From: Chara braunii
Taxonomy: Eukaryota; Streptophyta; Charophyceae; Charales; Characeae
Direction: 5' to 3'
NCBI GenBank assembly: GCA_003427395.1
Contig: BFEA01000795.1
Location: 469,508 to 500,559 of the forward strand
DNA: 31,052 nucleotides
Shown here: positions 1 to 9,474 of the stretch, piece by piece
How the letters are laid out: each line of letters starts with the position of its first letter
Numbering within the stretch: position 1 is the stretch's first letter
Notes under the pieces: model-generated
Database searches by the model: none
The model's input: only the letters and a program-made list of their open reading frames with translations
What the model was told of the DNA's origin: nothing
Translations under genes and position numbers: made by a program

Positions 1-303
1 GGGGGGGGGGGGGGGGGTGGTAGCTCTTTTCCGCATGTACTGTCAGACTGGTGCGAGCTCCCGGAGGATTGACTGTCAGCTTGCCCTATCGCTTTTCCTC
101 TCAGAATCTGTAGAGATTCTGTCAAATGATTCGTATGAAGTGAGAAAAGAGGAGAGTCATCTATACTATTGAGATTAGGATCTCAGTTTTTCATCATTGG
201 GTCGCCCTTTTCAGAATAAAACTTAGAGCAATCCAATAGACAAATAATACATGTGTGTGACTTTGGGACTTTGGATATATATATATATCTAGGGTTCAGC
301 CTC
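1..303. other. Non-coding start of window, no gene seen
   Basis: The window opens with a run of 17 G, possibly a sequencing or assembly edge. The rest is AT-leaning unique-looking DNA with a short TA run near 273-288. I see no open frame with family similarity on either strand. By position it is upstream of, or intronic to, the LIP5 gene whose first visible exon is at 4869. Confidence 0.6.
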
Positions 304-340
304 CTGATGAGTCGGCGAAACTCCGACGAAACAGTTTGTC
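304..340 (+). ncRNA. Hammerhead-ribozyme-like catalytic core
   Basis: CTGATGA at 304-310 is followed by a perfect 5-bp stem II (GTCGG 311-315 with CCGAC 323-327, 7-nt loop), then GAA at 328-330. Next comes ACA-GTT-TGT (331-339), which can form a 3-bp stem III with A331 as the conserved A, and C340 at the expected cleavage site after GT. Known for the family: these are the core parts of a hammerhead self-cleaving RNA, and small stem III forms occur in retroelement-borne type I ribozymes. Weak point: the flanks do not form a convincing stem I next to the core (A341 would face C303), so activity is doubtful. It may be a relic from a retrozyme or Penelope-like element. Confidence 0.45.
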
Positions 341-361
341 ACAGCCCCTCGTTTGTTGTCC

Positions 362-417
362 TCTTCTCTCTCTCTGCCTACGGTTTTACCGGGCAGTTCT
401 GTTTGTGACGATATATA
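362..417 (+). repeat. 56-bp direct repeat, copy 1
   Basis: This segment, from the CTTCTCTC run through GCCTACGGTTTTACCGGG to GTGACGATATATA, recurs base for base at 2515-2570. It lies 21 bp after the hammerhead-like core. It then runs into a TA microsatellite (to about 429). It may be the end of an LTR or of another repeat. Confidence 0.8.
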
Positions 418-541
418 TATATATATATAGGGGGCTGACGCCTGCCCAGTGCCGGAAGGGAAACTGCATTACGTGCTATTAGAAATAGTAGGGTAATCCT
501 TAGCTTTATAAGAGACGTTACTCCTATACCTCATAATGGTT

Positions 542-544
<3 letters not shown>

Positions 545-621
<77 letters not shown>
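545..621 (+). repeat. (GA)n microsatellite
   Basis: About 38 uninterrupted GA dinucleotides. This is the only long purine-strand tract on the + strand; the other dinucleotide tracts here are CT. Confidence 0.97.
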
Positions 622-623
<2 letters not shown>

Positions 624-765
624 GAGGGCGGTGTGGCCGGTCAACATAACTTGACCTGTTGTTAATCGAATCGGTGAAATTGAATATGTGGATGGCGTTT
701 GTGTCCGGTTTATTTTAAGTTTAGCGATTCTGTTTTCTACTCTTTCTCGGTGACGATGATAATGT

Positions 766-956
766 TCTTCGAATCGTTGAAGATTCGTTGCTGTTTACTA
801 TTCTGTTTGTGACCGTGTATGACCTTGCTGTTTGTGACTATTGCTGTTTACTATTCTGCTNTCTTCGAATCGTTGAAGATTCGTTGCTGTTTACTATTCT
901 GTTTGTGACCGTGTATGACCTTGCTGTTTGTGACTATTGCTGTTTACTATTCTGCT
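766..956 (+). repeat. 95-bp perfect tandem duplication with N between copies
   Basis: Copies at 766-860 and 862-956 are identical and are separated by a single N at 861. Each copy contains an inverted CTTCGAATCGTTGAAG-like motif and repeats of CTGTTTACTATTCTG. The N exactly at the junction raises the possibility of an assembly join rather than real duplication. Confidence 0.9.
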
Positions 957-1584
957 GTCCACAAACACTTAGAAAGTGTTACACACTGTCTCACACAGGC
1001 CCGGTTAGGCCCGACAGATAGGGGTTCGGAGGCCGGTCCAGGCCCAAGGCCAGACCTTTAGACCGGAGGCGCCACTGTAGGCCCACCGGTTGGCCTTTAG
1101 GCCACAATTTAGGACCAGACCAGATGGGCAGGCCCAAACGACATTACCGTTGGGCCTGGCGGCGCTCTTGAGGCTGCCCCCCTCCGGTCTGATCTGAACC
1201 GTCACTTTTGACGATTCAGATCACGGCTCGGCCTCGCAGCATAGAGGCCGGCCTTCCACACCGGTACTTAGGTACCAGGAGGCGGCCTTCTGGGGATCCT
1301 GGAGCAGCAGCATTTCGGAGGAGCGCTTGGCTATTTCTGTTTAGAGCGCAGCGCTACAGCAGCAGCGCGAGGTTAGCGCTGGACTGCAGTTAGGGATAGA
1401 GAGCGAGCGAGGTACCTACCTGGTACTTACCTGTGACGCCATAGCTTCAGAGGACTTGGACTGCAGAAGTTTTCTATCCAAGGCGCCACCTTGCATCCTG
1501 CAGGTAAGGCTTCGGGCCAGGACAGGGTAGTGAGGACTCTCCTCCTCCCTACCTCACCATCTCTCCCTCCTCCTCTGCTATCTC
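957..1584. other. GGCC-rich non-coding stretch
   Basis: No gene recognised. From about 1000 to 1260 the sequence is dense in GGCC/GGCCC words on both strands, such as AGGCCCGGTTAGGCCCGA. Open frames here look like base-composition artefacts without family similarity. AGGTAAGG at 1500-1507 resembles a splice donor but has no supporting coding signal. Confidence 0.5.
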
Positions 1585-1765
1585 CTCTTCCTCTCCTTCT
1601 TCTTCTTCTGCTTCAGACTCTTCTTCTTCTTCTTCTTCTTCAGACTCTTCTTCTTCTTCTTCTTCTTCAGACTCTTCTTGTTCTTCTTCTTCTTCTTCAG
1701 ACTCTTCTTCTTCTTCTTCTTCTTCTTCTTCTTCTTCTTCAGACTCATTCTTCATCTTCTTCTTA
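1585..1765 (+). repeat. Interrupted (TTC)n minisatellite
   Basis: Blocks of TTC are punctuated by CAGACTC, five times at irregular spacing. This gives a compound repeat CAGACTC(TTC)n. Open frames across it (poly-Ser, poly-Leu, poly-Glu) are low-complexity artefacts. Confidence 0.9.
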
Positions 1766-2474
1766 CTCAGATTGGAGACTTAGCTACGAGTCGGACAGAG
1801 ATCAGTGTTGGGACTTCGGTGGTAAGAGGCTGTGATACTTACCGGATTCGAGACTTGGAGATTGTTGGGATTGATACTCGGCGGCATCACAGATTGGACA
1901 CCGGTTACGTTAGGACTCTGTATCTCCGACATTGGTGACTTATTGTCCGCGACCTTCTGATCTTGTTCGATGACATTTTGGACTACCATATCGGTGACCT
2001 ACTGGACTCTATCTCGGTGACATCTGGCGCTGCCCTTACCTCCCACCTCCATCGTCTCTCCTCCCACCTTTCATCTGTGTATGGTTGTACGGGGCCTCAG
2101 CACTCGTCTATGATTGGCTCAGACCCCACCATCTCACGATTGTTTGTGTGTTGAGTGATATCTGTATGAGTTCAGTCTATGTGAGTCAGTCCATTTCTCA
2201 GACTTCCGCTGGATACATGCTCATCCTTTATTGGTTGATCTTTGGTTCTGCCCATACTTGTTGAAGTATTCACGAGTATGCAACAGAAAGACAGAAGACG
2301 CCAAGAGCTAAAACAGTGATACAGAAAGCACCAGCCATACACTAACAAAGAAAACATAGAGTCAGAGACAGAAAGAGCGAAGTGAGATTCTTCATTGGGG
2401 TTGCTTCCTGACTTTTTTCGCGGGCGGAGCTGTGCTGGCTGCACCTTCTTGTATATATATATCTGTTTGATGGC
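1766..2474. other. No gene seen
   Basis: Mixed-composition DNA with loosely repeated words such as TTGGTGAC, CGGTGAC and GGAGACTT around 1770-2010, suggesting an old degenerate tandem repeat. Nothing resembles a conserved protein or RNA. Confidence 0.4.
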
Positions 2475-2514
2475 GATATATATATATATATATATATGTA
2501 TATGTATATATATA
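2475..2514 (+). repeat. (TA)n microsatellite
   Basis: Nearly pure TA/TG dinucleotide run directly before the second copy of the 56-bp direct repeat. A TA run also follows copy 1. Confidence 0.9.
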
Positions 2515-2591
2515 TCTTCTCTCTCTCTGCCTACGGTTTTACCGGGCAGTTCTGTTTGTGACGATATATATTGTCACAAAGTTATCAGAGC
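2515..2591 (+). repeat. 56-bp direct repeat copy 2 with PBS-like motif
   Basis: 2515-2570 repeats 362-417 exactly. It continues TTGTCACA (ending in CA at 2578) and two bases later GTTATCAGAGC (2581-2591). That is close to the primer-binding site complementary to plant initiator-Met tRNA, TGGTATCAGAGC. Inference: 2578 may be the end of a 5' LTR of a small non-autonomous element. No internal coding region or matching distal LTR follows, so this is a fragment at best. Confidence 0.45.
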
Positions 2592-3341
2592 GCAGAAGCG
2601 AAAAAAAAACAACAACGAAAAAAATAAATAAATATATATGTATTTTCGAATATGATTTCTTAGTTGAACTTTTTTCTTTTGTTCATTTATTTTTGACACC
2701 TGTGAAGTTTCTTTGGGATTTGAGTGTGGGTAATTCACCTGGGAAGTGCCGAGAAAGAGGTGGTTGTGTATGTGCAGTGCAGCTGATGACAATTTCTAAG
2801 TTGTGATATCCAAGTGTGGTCACCTGCTTGTTGATTGTTGTAGAGGTGATGTGAACGCTGGACCCGGTTTCCAGCAGGTGACCCTCCCCACCAATAGATG
2901 GAGCATTTTTCAAAAAANAAAAAAAAAAAAGAAAAAAAAGAAATGTAGAGGCGATGTGAAGTGTTTTTAACTTTTTATGGTGTTGATATTTGTGCAAGGC
3001 AAATGAGCAATAGCGAAATCACAGAAGTCCAGAATGCAAAATCACATTGAAAGCCAGAAAGTTCAACGCTGTCCAGAAAGCAGAAATGCACTGATATTAC
3101 ACCAACGGAGAACCAAAGCACCGAATCCGAGCGTACTCTCGCCACCACCAACATATGTATCCAGAGCCCCTCCTCCTACTTGGCGCTCAGCGCCCAGACT
3201 ACGATCACACAGCTACTACCAGCCTACGAATTGACAATGCAACCTATTGATGTCAGCAGCAACAACCGAAGTACATGAAGATGTCGACCATGTAGACCAT
3301 CGCCAATACCAGGTACGTGCCCTCACATAATCACATCATCA

Positions 3342-3348
<7 letters not shown>
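2592..3348. other. Non-coding, small inverted repeat
   Basis: No gene recognised. It contains A-rich tracts with an N at 2918. It also has an 11-bp perfect inverted repeat, GGTCACCTGCT at 2818-2828 and AGCAGGTGACC at 2873-2883, enclosing 44 bp. This could be a hairpin or the ends of a tiny element. Confidence 0.5.

Positions 3349-3413
<65 letters not shown>
3349..3413 (+). repeat. (CT)n microsatellite
   Basis: About 32 CT repeats. Confidence 0.97.
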
Positions 3414-3415
<2 letters not shown>

Positions 3416-4400
3416 CCTTGTCTTGTCTATAATCAGCATCCTTCCCATACAGCAACATCACCACCACCTCCACTGGCTATCCAAGCCAAGCCTTGGCTAT
3501 GTAGGGCTGGCTATGGGCAGCGCCCTGTATTCTTCCAGCGCCCGCGTGCTCTGCCTAGCACCTAGCGCTAGTGCACAGCGCACAGCCCGGAAGCGCGCGC
3601 TCAAGCAGCGCTGCCGCATGCACTGCCTAGTGCCTGAATGAGCCCATCAGTGGCGAGCTCTTTCCTTTATGGAAAGTGCTCGCCCAGTTTGCTGTCTGGC
3701 TGGGCCTCTTGTGTTTCCAGTAGCTTCCGATTGGGCCAAAGTGTCTGCGCCCAGGTCCACTCAGACAGTGGCCTGGGACCGAATTGGTTAGGCCTGCCCA
3801 ACCACCTAGGAGTAAACGTGAGGTTCTCCCTGCTTCGCCTGTGCTGCTGGAGGAGGCTAGAAGGCTCACGAAGGATTTCTGATTCTCTTGAGTACGGAGG
3901 ATGTAACCAACTGGTGTGTGGCAACTGTCTAGCGTCCACCAAACTTTGCCAAAATTGGCGAACTCAGGCCATATTGAAATTCAGGGGCCCGCGTTCACTT
4001 AGGGCGGGCTCATGCTTGCTGAAAGGCCCTACGGGGGCATGCCAAGGAGCTAACTCGTAACAAGGCCTCTTCGAAGATCCATGCCCACGTAGGGGTTGCG
4101 ACACGCTCTGCTTGGCCTGGTCTCATAGGCCTATGCGCAGGCATTGACACAAATGTGTAGGCCTGCCTTCACTTAGGGCGGGCACGGCCTTTCAGAACTC
4201 TGCCGAGGAACGAAATCCTCGCATTTGCTCTCAACTTCTCGTCACGACTGGCAATGCTGTTCAAAGAACTGTGATGCGTGGATGATAGTCACAGAAGCAA
4301 TTTGAAGCAGGAAGTCGGTACTGAAGCAGGCACTGGCCATCAGAAAAAGAAGACTCCACCAAGTTCACCAACCAAGTGAAATGGAAGAGCAGTCAATGTA
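3414..4400. other. No gene seen; short repeats and a hairpin
   Basis: No conserved coding signal. Visible structure: an imperfect hairpin at 3653-3683 (GCGAGC-T-CTTTCC, loop TTTAT, GGAAAG-T-GCTCGC) with one mismatch. A 16-base word TTCACTTAGGGCGGGC occurs at 3994 and 4168 near repeated GGCCT and GCATGCC words, suggesting a degenerate repeat of about 175 bp. Confidence 0.45.
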
Positions 4401-4556
4401 CCAACTTGCCTAGGCCAGTTGGTGGTACAGCCAGTTGGTACACACATGAACTGTTGAAATACAGACCTGAGTTCGAATCCAGATGCAACCCGATGAACAG
4501 AATACAATAATTCTGCATGACCCTGGCGCCGATCAGTGCAATGATGATATCTCAAG
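4401..4556 (+). mobile_element. tRNA-derived SINE, copy 1
   Basis: A tRNA-like head is followed by a family-specific body. The B box GAGTTCGAATCC is at 4469-4480. The A-box part is rearranged (CAGTTGGT occurs twice, 4417 onward). The body runs through CCAGATGCAACCCGATGAACA to ATGATGATATCTCAAG. Related sequence lies on the minus strand at 27861-28003, 29045-29220 and 30474-30597. SINEs are transcribed by RNA polymerase III and mobilised by LINE enzymes. This copy sits about 310 bp before the first visible LIP5 exon. Confidence 0.75.
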
Positions 4557-4868
4557 ACCGCCGCCCTTTTGAAAAGGAGGAGGATGAGGAGGAGTCTATG
4601 TGGAAGTGGGTGCATTGCTGGCAACAAATGAAATAGTGACAACCAGAACAGCAGGACATGTAGTGTAAGGGATTCAAGTCCCTGGTCATGTTTGAAACAG
4701 TGCGTGCTTTCGGATGGTGTGGACTGGTGGTGTAAAAGTCATCGAAAGATGGAAGTAATGGCTAGAAAGTGGAAAGCTTTAGAAGCTAGCATTATTTTTT
4801 TTTTTCTTTCCTTTTTTTGAAAAGAAAGGAAGCCATTAACGATTGTGTATGTTGTCATGATTGGACAG

Positions 4869-4963
4869 GCCGATTGTATGCATTGGAGAGAGGGATGGAG
4901 ATTCCCAACCGTAATGCAGAGATCAAGGGCTTTCTTACTTCCGTATTGAATCAACTGGAAAAG
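4869..4963 (+). CDS. LIP5: LIP5/VTA1 exon (N-terminal MIT region), part 1
   Basis: LIP5/VTA1 is a cytosolic cofactor that stimulates the AAA ATPase VPS4/SKD1 in ESCRT-III disassembly at multivesicular endosomes. Its N-terminal half carries MIT domains and its C-terminal end a VPS4-binding domain. This exon follows an acceptor (GGACAG|GC) and begins in phase 1 (two bases complete a codon). It encodes RLYALERGMEIPNRN...SVLNQLEK, closely matching the family stretch that follows the conserved AYYC. It ends in phase 0 at AAG with donor GTAGAT. Its last residues NQLEK join naturally to the DKKS that opens the next exon. Exons upstream of this one were looked for in 1-4868 and not found, so the start lies outside the window. 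Recognition is from family memory, not a search. Confidence 0.87.
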
Positions 4964-5024
4964 GTAGATGGCAAGTACAAGTTTGTGTAAATGGACATGG
5001 GATGTCATGCAGAGAATGATGCTC

Positions 5025-5132
5025 GTTGAACTTTGTTCACTTTTCATTTTCGTGGTTTTCTAGTTATGTTTTTTTTTTGTTGAACTTTGTTCACTTTTCA
5101 TTTTCCTGGTTTTTTAGTTATGTTTTTTTTTT
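5025..5132 (+). repeat. 54-bp tandem duplication
   Basis: GTTGAACTTTGTTCAC...TAGTTATG is present at 5025 and again at 5079 with a few changes. The second copy ends in a T run of about 18 (to 5140). Confidence 0.85.
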
Positions 5133-5421
5133 TTTTTTTTGCGTTTTTTGTTAGGCTACTAGCCGGGATGCTCGGGTCTGTTTTCCCAGGCGGCCTGGCC
5201 ATGCAAGGACCAGGGAAGGTCCCCCCCCCCCCCCCCCCCCCGAAAAAAACGTAAAAAAAAACCTACGTTATGCAGAAAACTAAACTGACCAACTTTTGCC
5301 TCAGGGTCACGTCGAAATTATTTACCAAATTAAAAAATAAAATAAAATTATTATATGTTATTTATTTATTTATTTTTTGGCCCGACCGGCCAAGTGGTCC
5401 CGGGCCACTCTGGTAGTCTAG
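5133..5421. other. Homopolymers and GC-rich module
   Basis: A T run is followed by a GC-rich block (5160-5220), a run of 21 C (5221-5241), an AT-rich spacer, then TTTTTTGGCCCGACCGGCCA at about 5372-5391. The last part resembles the GGCC/T-run modules at 24530, 25475, 28300 and 30905. Confidence 0.5.
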
Positions 5422-5694
5422 CTTCTTCTTCTTCTTCTTCTTCTTCTTCTTCTTCTTCTTCTTCTTCTTCTTCCTCCTCCTCTCCTCCTCCTCTTCCTCC
5501 TCCTTCTTCCTCCTCAGGCAGAGGTTATGTCGGGCTAAGCACATTAGTACATGGCGGCAGTTACCTGCAGGTGGAGGACAACATCTTCTTCTTCTTCCTG
5601 TTCTCGCCCTCCGTCTCTTCTTCTTCTTCTTCTTCTTCTTCTTCTTCTTTCAGAGAGAGAGAGATAGATTACAGGCAGAGGTTATGTCGGGCTA
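5422..5694 (+). repeat. (TTC)n tracts with a duplicated 23-bp word
   Basis: TTC/TCC tracts at 5422-5514 and about 5583-5649. Each is followed by CAGGCAGAGGTTATGTCGGG plus CTA (5515-5537 and 5672-5694). The unit tract-plus-word is therefore duplicated with a spacer. Confidence 0.85.
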
Positions 5695-6734
5695 CGAGGC
5701 CCAGAATCTGATTCGACGTTTTTGCAGCAGGTATTGATTGGACATTCGGCAGGGAGACTATTTTTGGTCTTCTCCCTCATCCCCATCTTCGTCCTGCCCT
5801 TCCTCCCTTACCTCATCCGTGGTATCTCCCCATGTGCGTGTCAGAGGAGGGACCTTTCTTCTATGCATGTGGTCCCTCCTTCTCTCTCACATGTGTGGTG
5901 TGTGATGGGTTGAGTCGCCTCAGTATCTGACATGTCAGGTCATATCTTTGAGTCTTCTGCTGCGCTACATTGTGCTATTTTTGTATGTATATGGATGTAC
6001 ATTGCTTGGTGATGCTTCACTGATGCTGCATTGTCTGTTCGAGTCGTTATCATCACTTTGCGGATCCTTTGGCTCCATATACATCGCTTGATCGAGCATG
6101 TATCACCCAAGGACTCCCACAGTTCCTCAATCGCTGGAGATGAAGCTGTTTGCCTTGGGAACTCAATCTTTGACTCTGTGAGGGCAACTCCCCTGTTGCC
6201 ATATCTTCCTTATATTTTATTGCAGCAACAACCCCCCCCCCCCCCCCTTGACTATCAGTTCTGCTGTACGCCTCTGCCGCCACAACTCACTCCTTGTGGG
6301 GTAAACTTCTCCTTCGTCTTGTCGTTATGGAAGCAAGTGACCCCTTTTTCTTTGGGAGAAGAGTAGCTTGTTCTTTCTTAGTGTACCGACTTTTCCTGTT
6401 TTGCAGCTAGCACTGGATAGCTGTAAGTTTGTAACCCTGCTTCCATAGCAAGTGCTTTCTGGGATAAGGAGGCAAAAACATCGATGCGTGGGGCGACCTC
6501 TCTAGCAATTTCAGGCCATGTTAGCACCCACCTGGGGTTGAGTATACTCCATACCTATGTACATTGTAATAGGGGTAGTAAGGTAGCGTGCACCGTATCA
6601 AAAGCTCGTACAACCGAGGGGATTCTTGGAATAATACTATTGATACTAAAAAATGTTTAATGATTTAAAATACACATATGTTTACTATTTAGAGTCGGGC
6701 ATTGGTTTCGTGTTAGTGATTCTTTCATCGTTAT
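5695..6734. other. No gene seen
   Basis: Mixed-composition intronic DNA with a run of 16 C at 6232-6247. Open frames up to about 110 codons overlap this stretch but show no family similarity. Confidence 0.5.
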
Positions 6735-6848
6735 GATTTTTAATGAGAAGGGAAGGAGATTTGGACGGGACGAGGAGGTGTGACAAGACGATTTTTAATA
6801 ATAAGGGAAGGAGATCTGAACGGGCTGATGAGGTGGCAAGACAAGACG
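6735..6848 (+). repeat. 55/59-bp tandem duplication
   Basis: Copies at 6735-6789 and 6790-6848 share GATTTTTAAT..AAGGGAAGGAGAT..GACGAGGTG..AAGACG with several differences. Confidence 0.8.
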
Positions 6849-6857
6849 ACATCCGTG

Positions 6858-6980
6858 TGAACTTCTTCTTCTTCTTCAACTTCTTCTTCTTCTTCTTCTT
6901 ATTCTTCTTTCCTCAATTCTTTCGTTCTTTGTATTCAACCTCCTCTCAAAGTCGAATTTTGCGTAATGAATGAGCAATGA

Positions 6981-7011
<31 letters not shown>

Positions 7012-7101
7012 CTTCTTCTTCTTCTTCTTCTTCCCTCAATTCTTTCACTCTTTTTATTCAACCTCGTCCTCTCAAAGTCGAATTTTGCATAATGAATGAG
7101 T
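6858..7101 (+). repeat. ~120-bp tandem duplication with TTC tract
   Basis: Both copies (6858-6976 and 6978-7101) begin TGAACTTCTTC and carry a TTC run of different length. They continue CCTCAATTCTTTC...TCAAAGTCGAATTTTGC and end AATGAATGAG. The tandem array lies next to the 6735 duplication. Confidence 0.85.
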
Positions 7102-7692
7102 AAGGATCATAGATGCATAACACATACAATGCAAAAAATTGAGTCGTGTGCTTTTAACTGTGCAGTGCACCAAAATTGATCCAAACCTGGAAATGTCAGT
7201 TTCTGATGTTTCAATACTGAACAAATCCCATTTCACATGATTGCAGGAAATTGTCCAAGCCAGATGTTTCACGAAATAATTGCGCACCTGGCATTTTTGC
7301 AAGTTTTTGTTTTTTTTTTTGAAAATGTTTTTGGGTTGGAACTTGGATTGTTGTGTTACTATAATTACATTAAAAAAAAAATTCGAAATTTTTAACTCCT
7401 TGAATTGTTTGCTCATGTAAGTCAACAATGGCCCAAGGATAACAACTTTTTGCTTGTTGGAGTTGACGGTTTGAATTTGAATTTCTTTTGCTTTTATAAG
7501 GTGGCAATTATTTATCGTTAACAATTAATTGCCAACAACCCTTGTGCAATCATTTCTTGGCGGTGTTCCCAGGTCCAGCGATACTGCTTTGCATTGTCTC
7601 TCTCTCTCTCGTTCTGATATCTGAAACTCTGAATCTTGTTTTCCATTGTGTGGTCTTGTGCTCCTCCATCTCTGCATACAATGCTCGCTTAG
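7102..7692. other. AT-rich intron end
   Basis: AT-rich intronic DNA becoming pyrimidine-rich (TCTCTCTCTCGTTCTG, CTCCTCCATC) towards the acceptor CTTAG at 7688-7692. A 150-codon minus-strand open frame at 7072-7524 shows no family similarity and looks like AT-rich noise. Confidence 0.5.
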
Positions 7693-7802
7693 GACAAGAA
7701 GTCGATACAGCTGGGCGATGAAGATGCGATGGAGTTAGAAGGGTTTGCGCTGGCCGTGTTTCAGAAGGCGGATAAGATTGACCGAGCAGGGAGGGCAGAT
7801 AA
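7693..7802 (+). CDS. LIP5: LIP5/VTA1 exon (MIT region), part 2
   Basis: The exon follows CGCTTAG and starts in phase 0 with DKKSIQLGDED. It continues AMELEGFALAVFQKADKI and DRAGRAD. The string FAL.VF.KADK.DRAGRAD is a family hallmark of plant LIP5 and of VTA1 generally. It ends with AA in phase 2 before donor GTGAGT (7803-7808). The split codon is completed by the first base of the exon at 29604, giving K before NTAKIFYAAS, exactly where the family continues with a TAK.FYAAS motif. Together the three exons encode 94 complete codons after the leading partial codon. This spans a large part of the N-terminal helical domain that binds ESCRT-III tails. Confidence 0.92.
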
Positions 7803-8002
7803 GTGAGTATGAATGTGCAGCCCCGTCATTCCAATCCTTGTGCTAACGACTCAACTTTCTGTACTTGCTGTCATGTAAACTCTTTATGAACAGCGACTGT
7901 TCTGTGAGCTATCAGCAAAATCTATAGACAGTTGGTAGACAGTAAATAGTAAGAAGCCTATTAAAAATGGCTGTATCCTGGTATACATAGTATGTATATG
8001 TT

Positions 8003-8103
8003 GGGAATGGATTGTCGATAGTCTAAGCCTGTACATCTGTAGAATCTGTGTAGGGACTGGTTTGTTGATAGTCTAAGCCTGTACATCTGTGGAATCTGTG
8101 TAG
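8003..8103 (+). repeat. 50-bp tandem duplication
   Basis: GGGAATGGATTGTCGATAG..CTAAGCCTGTACATCTGT..AATCTGTGTAG repeats with a 50-bp period (8003-8052, 8053-8102). A related word CTGTACCCTGGT recurs at 7970-7985, 9279-9291 and 9329-9341. Confidence 0.85.
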
Positions 8104-9474
8104 CCAGTTTGTGCCTGTGCCCTGGTATGTCCACCTGCAACTGAGAGTAAGGCGGATTATCACTAACAGTATCATCTTTGACGGGACTTTTCAGGCTTTC
8201 GGCCTCCTGACAATCGACAGAAGTCTGGCAAAACAGCCTGTTGAAACGGTTTTCACCTTTGCAGAGGCAGATGCAGATCCCAGGGTTCGATCCCCAGACC
8301 AGACCTTACCCATGTACAGTACCGAGTTGACCCCTGAGTGTTTGAACCCGTGACCTGTGTATTCGCAAACAGTTGGTAGGCTGTTTTAGGTCCGTAGGTT
8401 GTAGGGGATTCGATCTGTAGACCTGTCGGATAGGAGTCTTAGTGAGTTCTAGAAGTCGTAGCTCCTCTGAAGGGTCAAGGTCGTAGCTGCTACAGTACTG
8501 AAAGGCCAAGTCCACGGTCTTCCGGAAGGTCCGGAAGTGGCCTTTCGAGTTTCCCCTCACGTTTTATACAGAAGGCCAGAGGCAAGTGGGCAAGTGGTGC
8601 GTCCAACTTCGCTTAGTCAGCGGTACCCAGTCCCAGTCTCACTTTGCACAGTCATCAAGTACCAAGGGGGACTGTGTGCACCATGGGCCCGGTGGAAAGA
8701 GGCAGACCAACGAGTTATAGAAGTATAAATCAAGAGGCGGCGCACAGCCATTCATTCATTCCTGCGGAAGCCATGCAGAAGTGCTGCCACGGTGACTTGT
8801 GCGAGGTGGTCTGCAGAGGAGCCTGAAGTCGAAGTGGGCTAGAGGGAGTTAGCGTAGCCATAGCTGCTTGTAGAGTAGAGTTAGCTGGCGGCCATAGCTG
8901 CCATAGTTAGTAGTAGGTGTGCATTCGTGTGTGTGCATTCGTGTGTGCGTGGGGTATCCAGGGTGATCCGGAGTTGAAGTGTGAAGTGAACAGTGGTGTT
9001 GGACACAGTGACGAGGATGTGTGGGTGCTGATGCACCATAGCCTGTTGAAGCGAGCTTGCATCTGAACTGTGTCTTGGTTTCCATATCTTCGAGCTTTGA
9101 GTTGGGCGCTAGGCGCCAGTGTGATTCACCATCTGTTTGTATACATGTGAAGTGACGAAGTATGCGGGTCTGATTGCACTGTCAGAGCCCCCTGTTTCTT
9201 GTTCTTTTCTCCCGTTATGCCGTATGGCTCACAGGGCAGGTACTCTGAGCCTTAAGAACTACCCTGTTGTAGATTCGGCTGTACCCTGGTATGTGTAATA
9301 ACTGTGTATACAGTATACGACTGTACCCTGGTGTATATAATACCTGAACATCTGCACTTGGTTTAAAAAACTCTGTATCCTGGTTTCTACTACTTTCTAG
9401 ACATTTCATGAATAGTCTGTGGAGAGGTTTTGTTTAAGTGAGAATGGGGAGAGGAGGATGTGGAAGTGTGAGCA
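8104..9474. other. No gene seen
   Basis: Mixed-composition intronic DNA with TGTGTG/GTGTGC words at 8915-8960. No open frame shows family similarity. Confidence 0.45.

Larger units (their letters stand above)
4964..7692 (+). other. LIP5 intron (2729 nt)
   Basis: Starts GTAGAT and ends CGCTTAG. It contains a 54-bp tandem duplication (5025-5132), a C run, several TTC tracts and two further short duplications. No independent gene is visible in it. Confidence 0.8.

Noticed and set aside
1491-1835. Long open frames across TTC/GAA tracts (poly-Leu, poly-Glu, poly-Ser), also at 5355-5711 and 6743-7061
   Set aside because: They exist only because triplet repeats lack stops; no conserved domain or splice context.
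3638-4060. 140-codon plus-strand open frame
   Set aside because: No recognisable domain, overlaps short repeats and an antisense frame of similar length.
4668-4685. T-arm-like GGGATTCAAGTCCC, and a similar TAGGTTCAAATCTC near 21391
   Set aside because: No matching D-arm or acceptor stem nearby, so not called tRNA genes; could be SINE debris.
7072-7524. 150-codon minus-strand open frame
   Set aside because: AT-rich, Lys/Asn/Ile-biased, no similarity; lies in the intron before the second exon.
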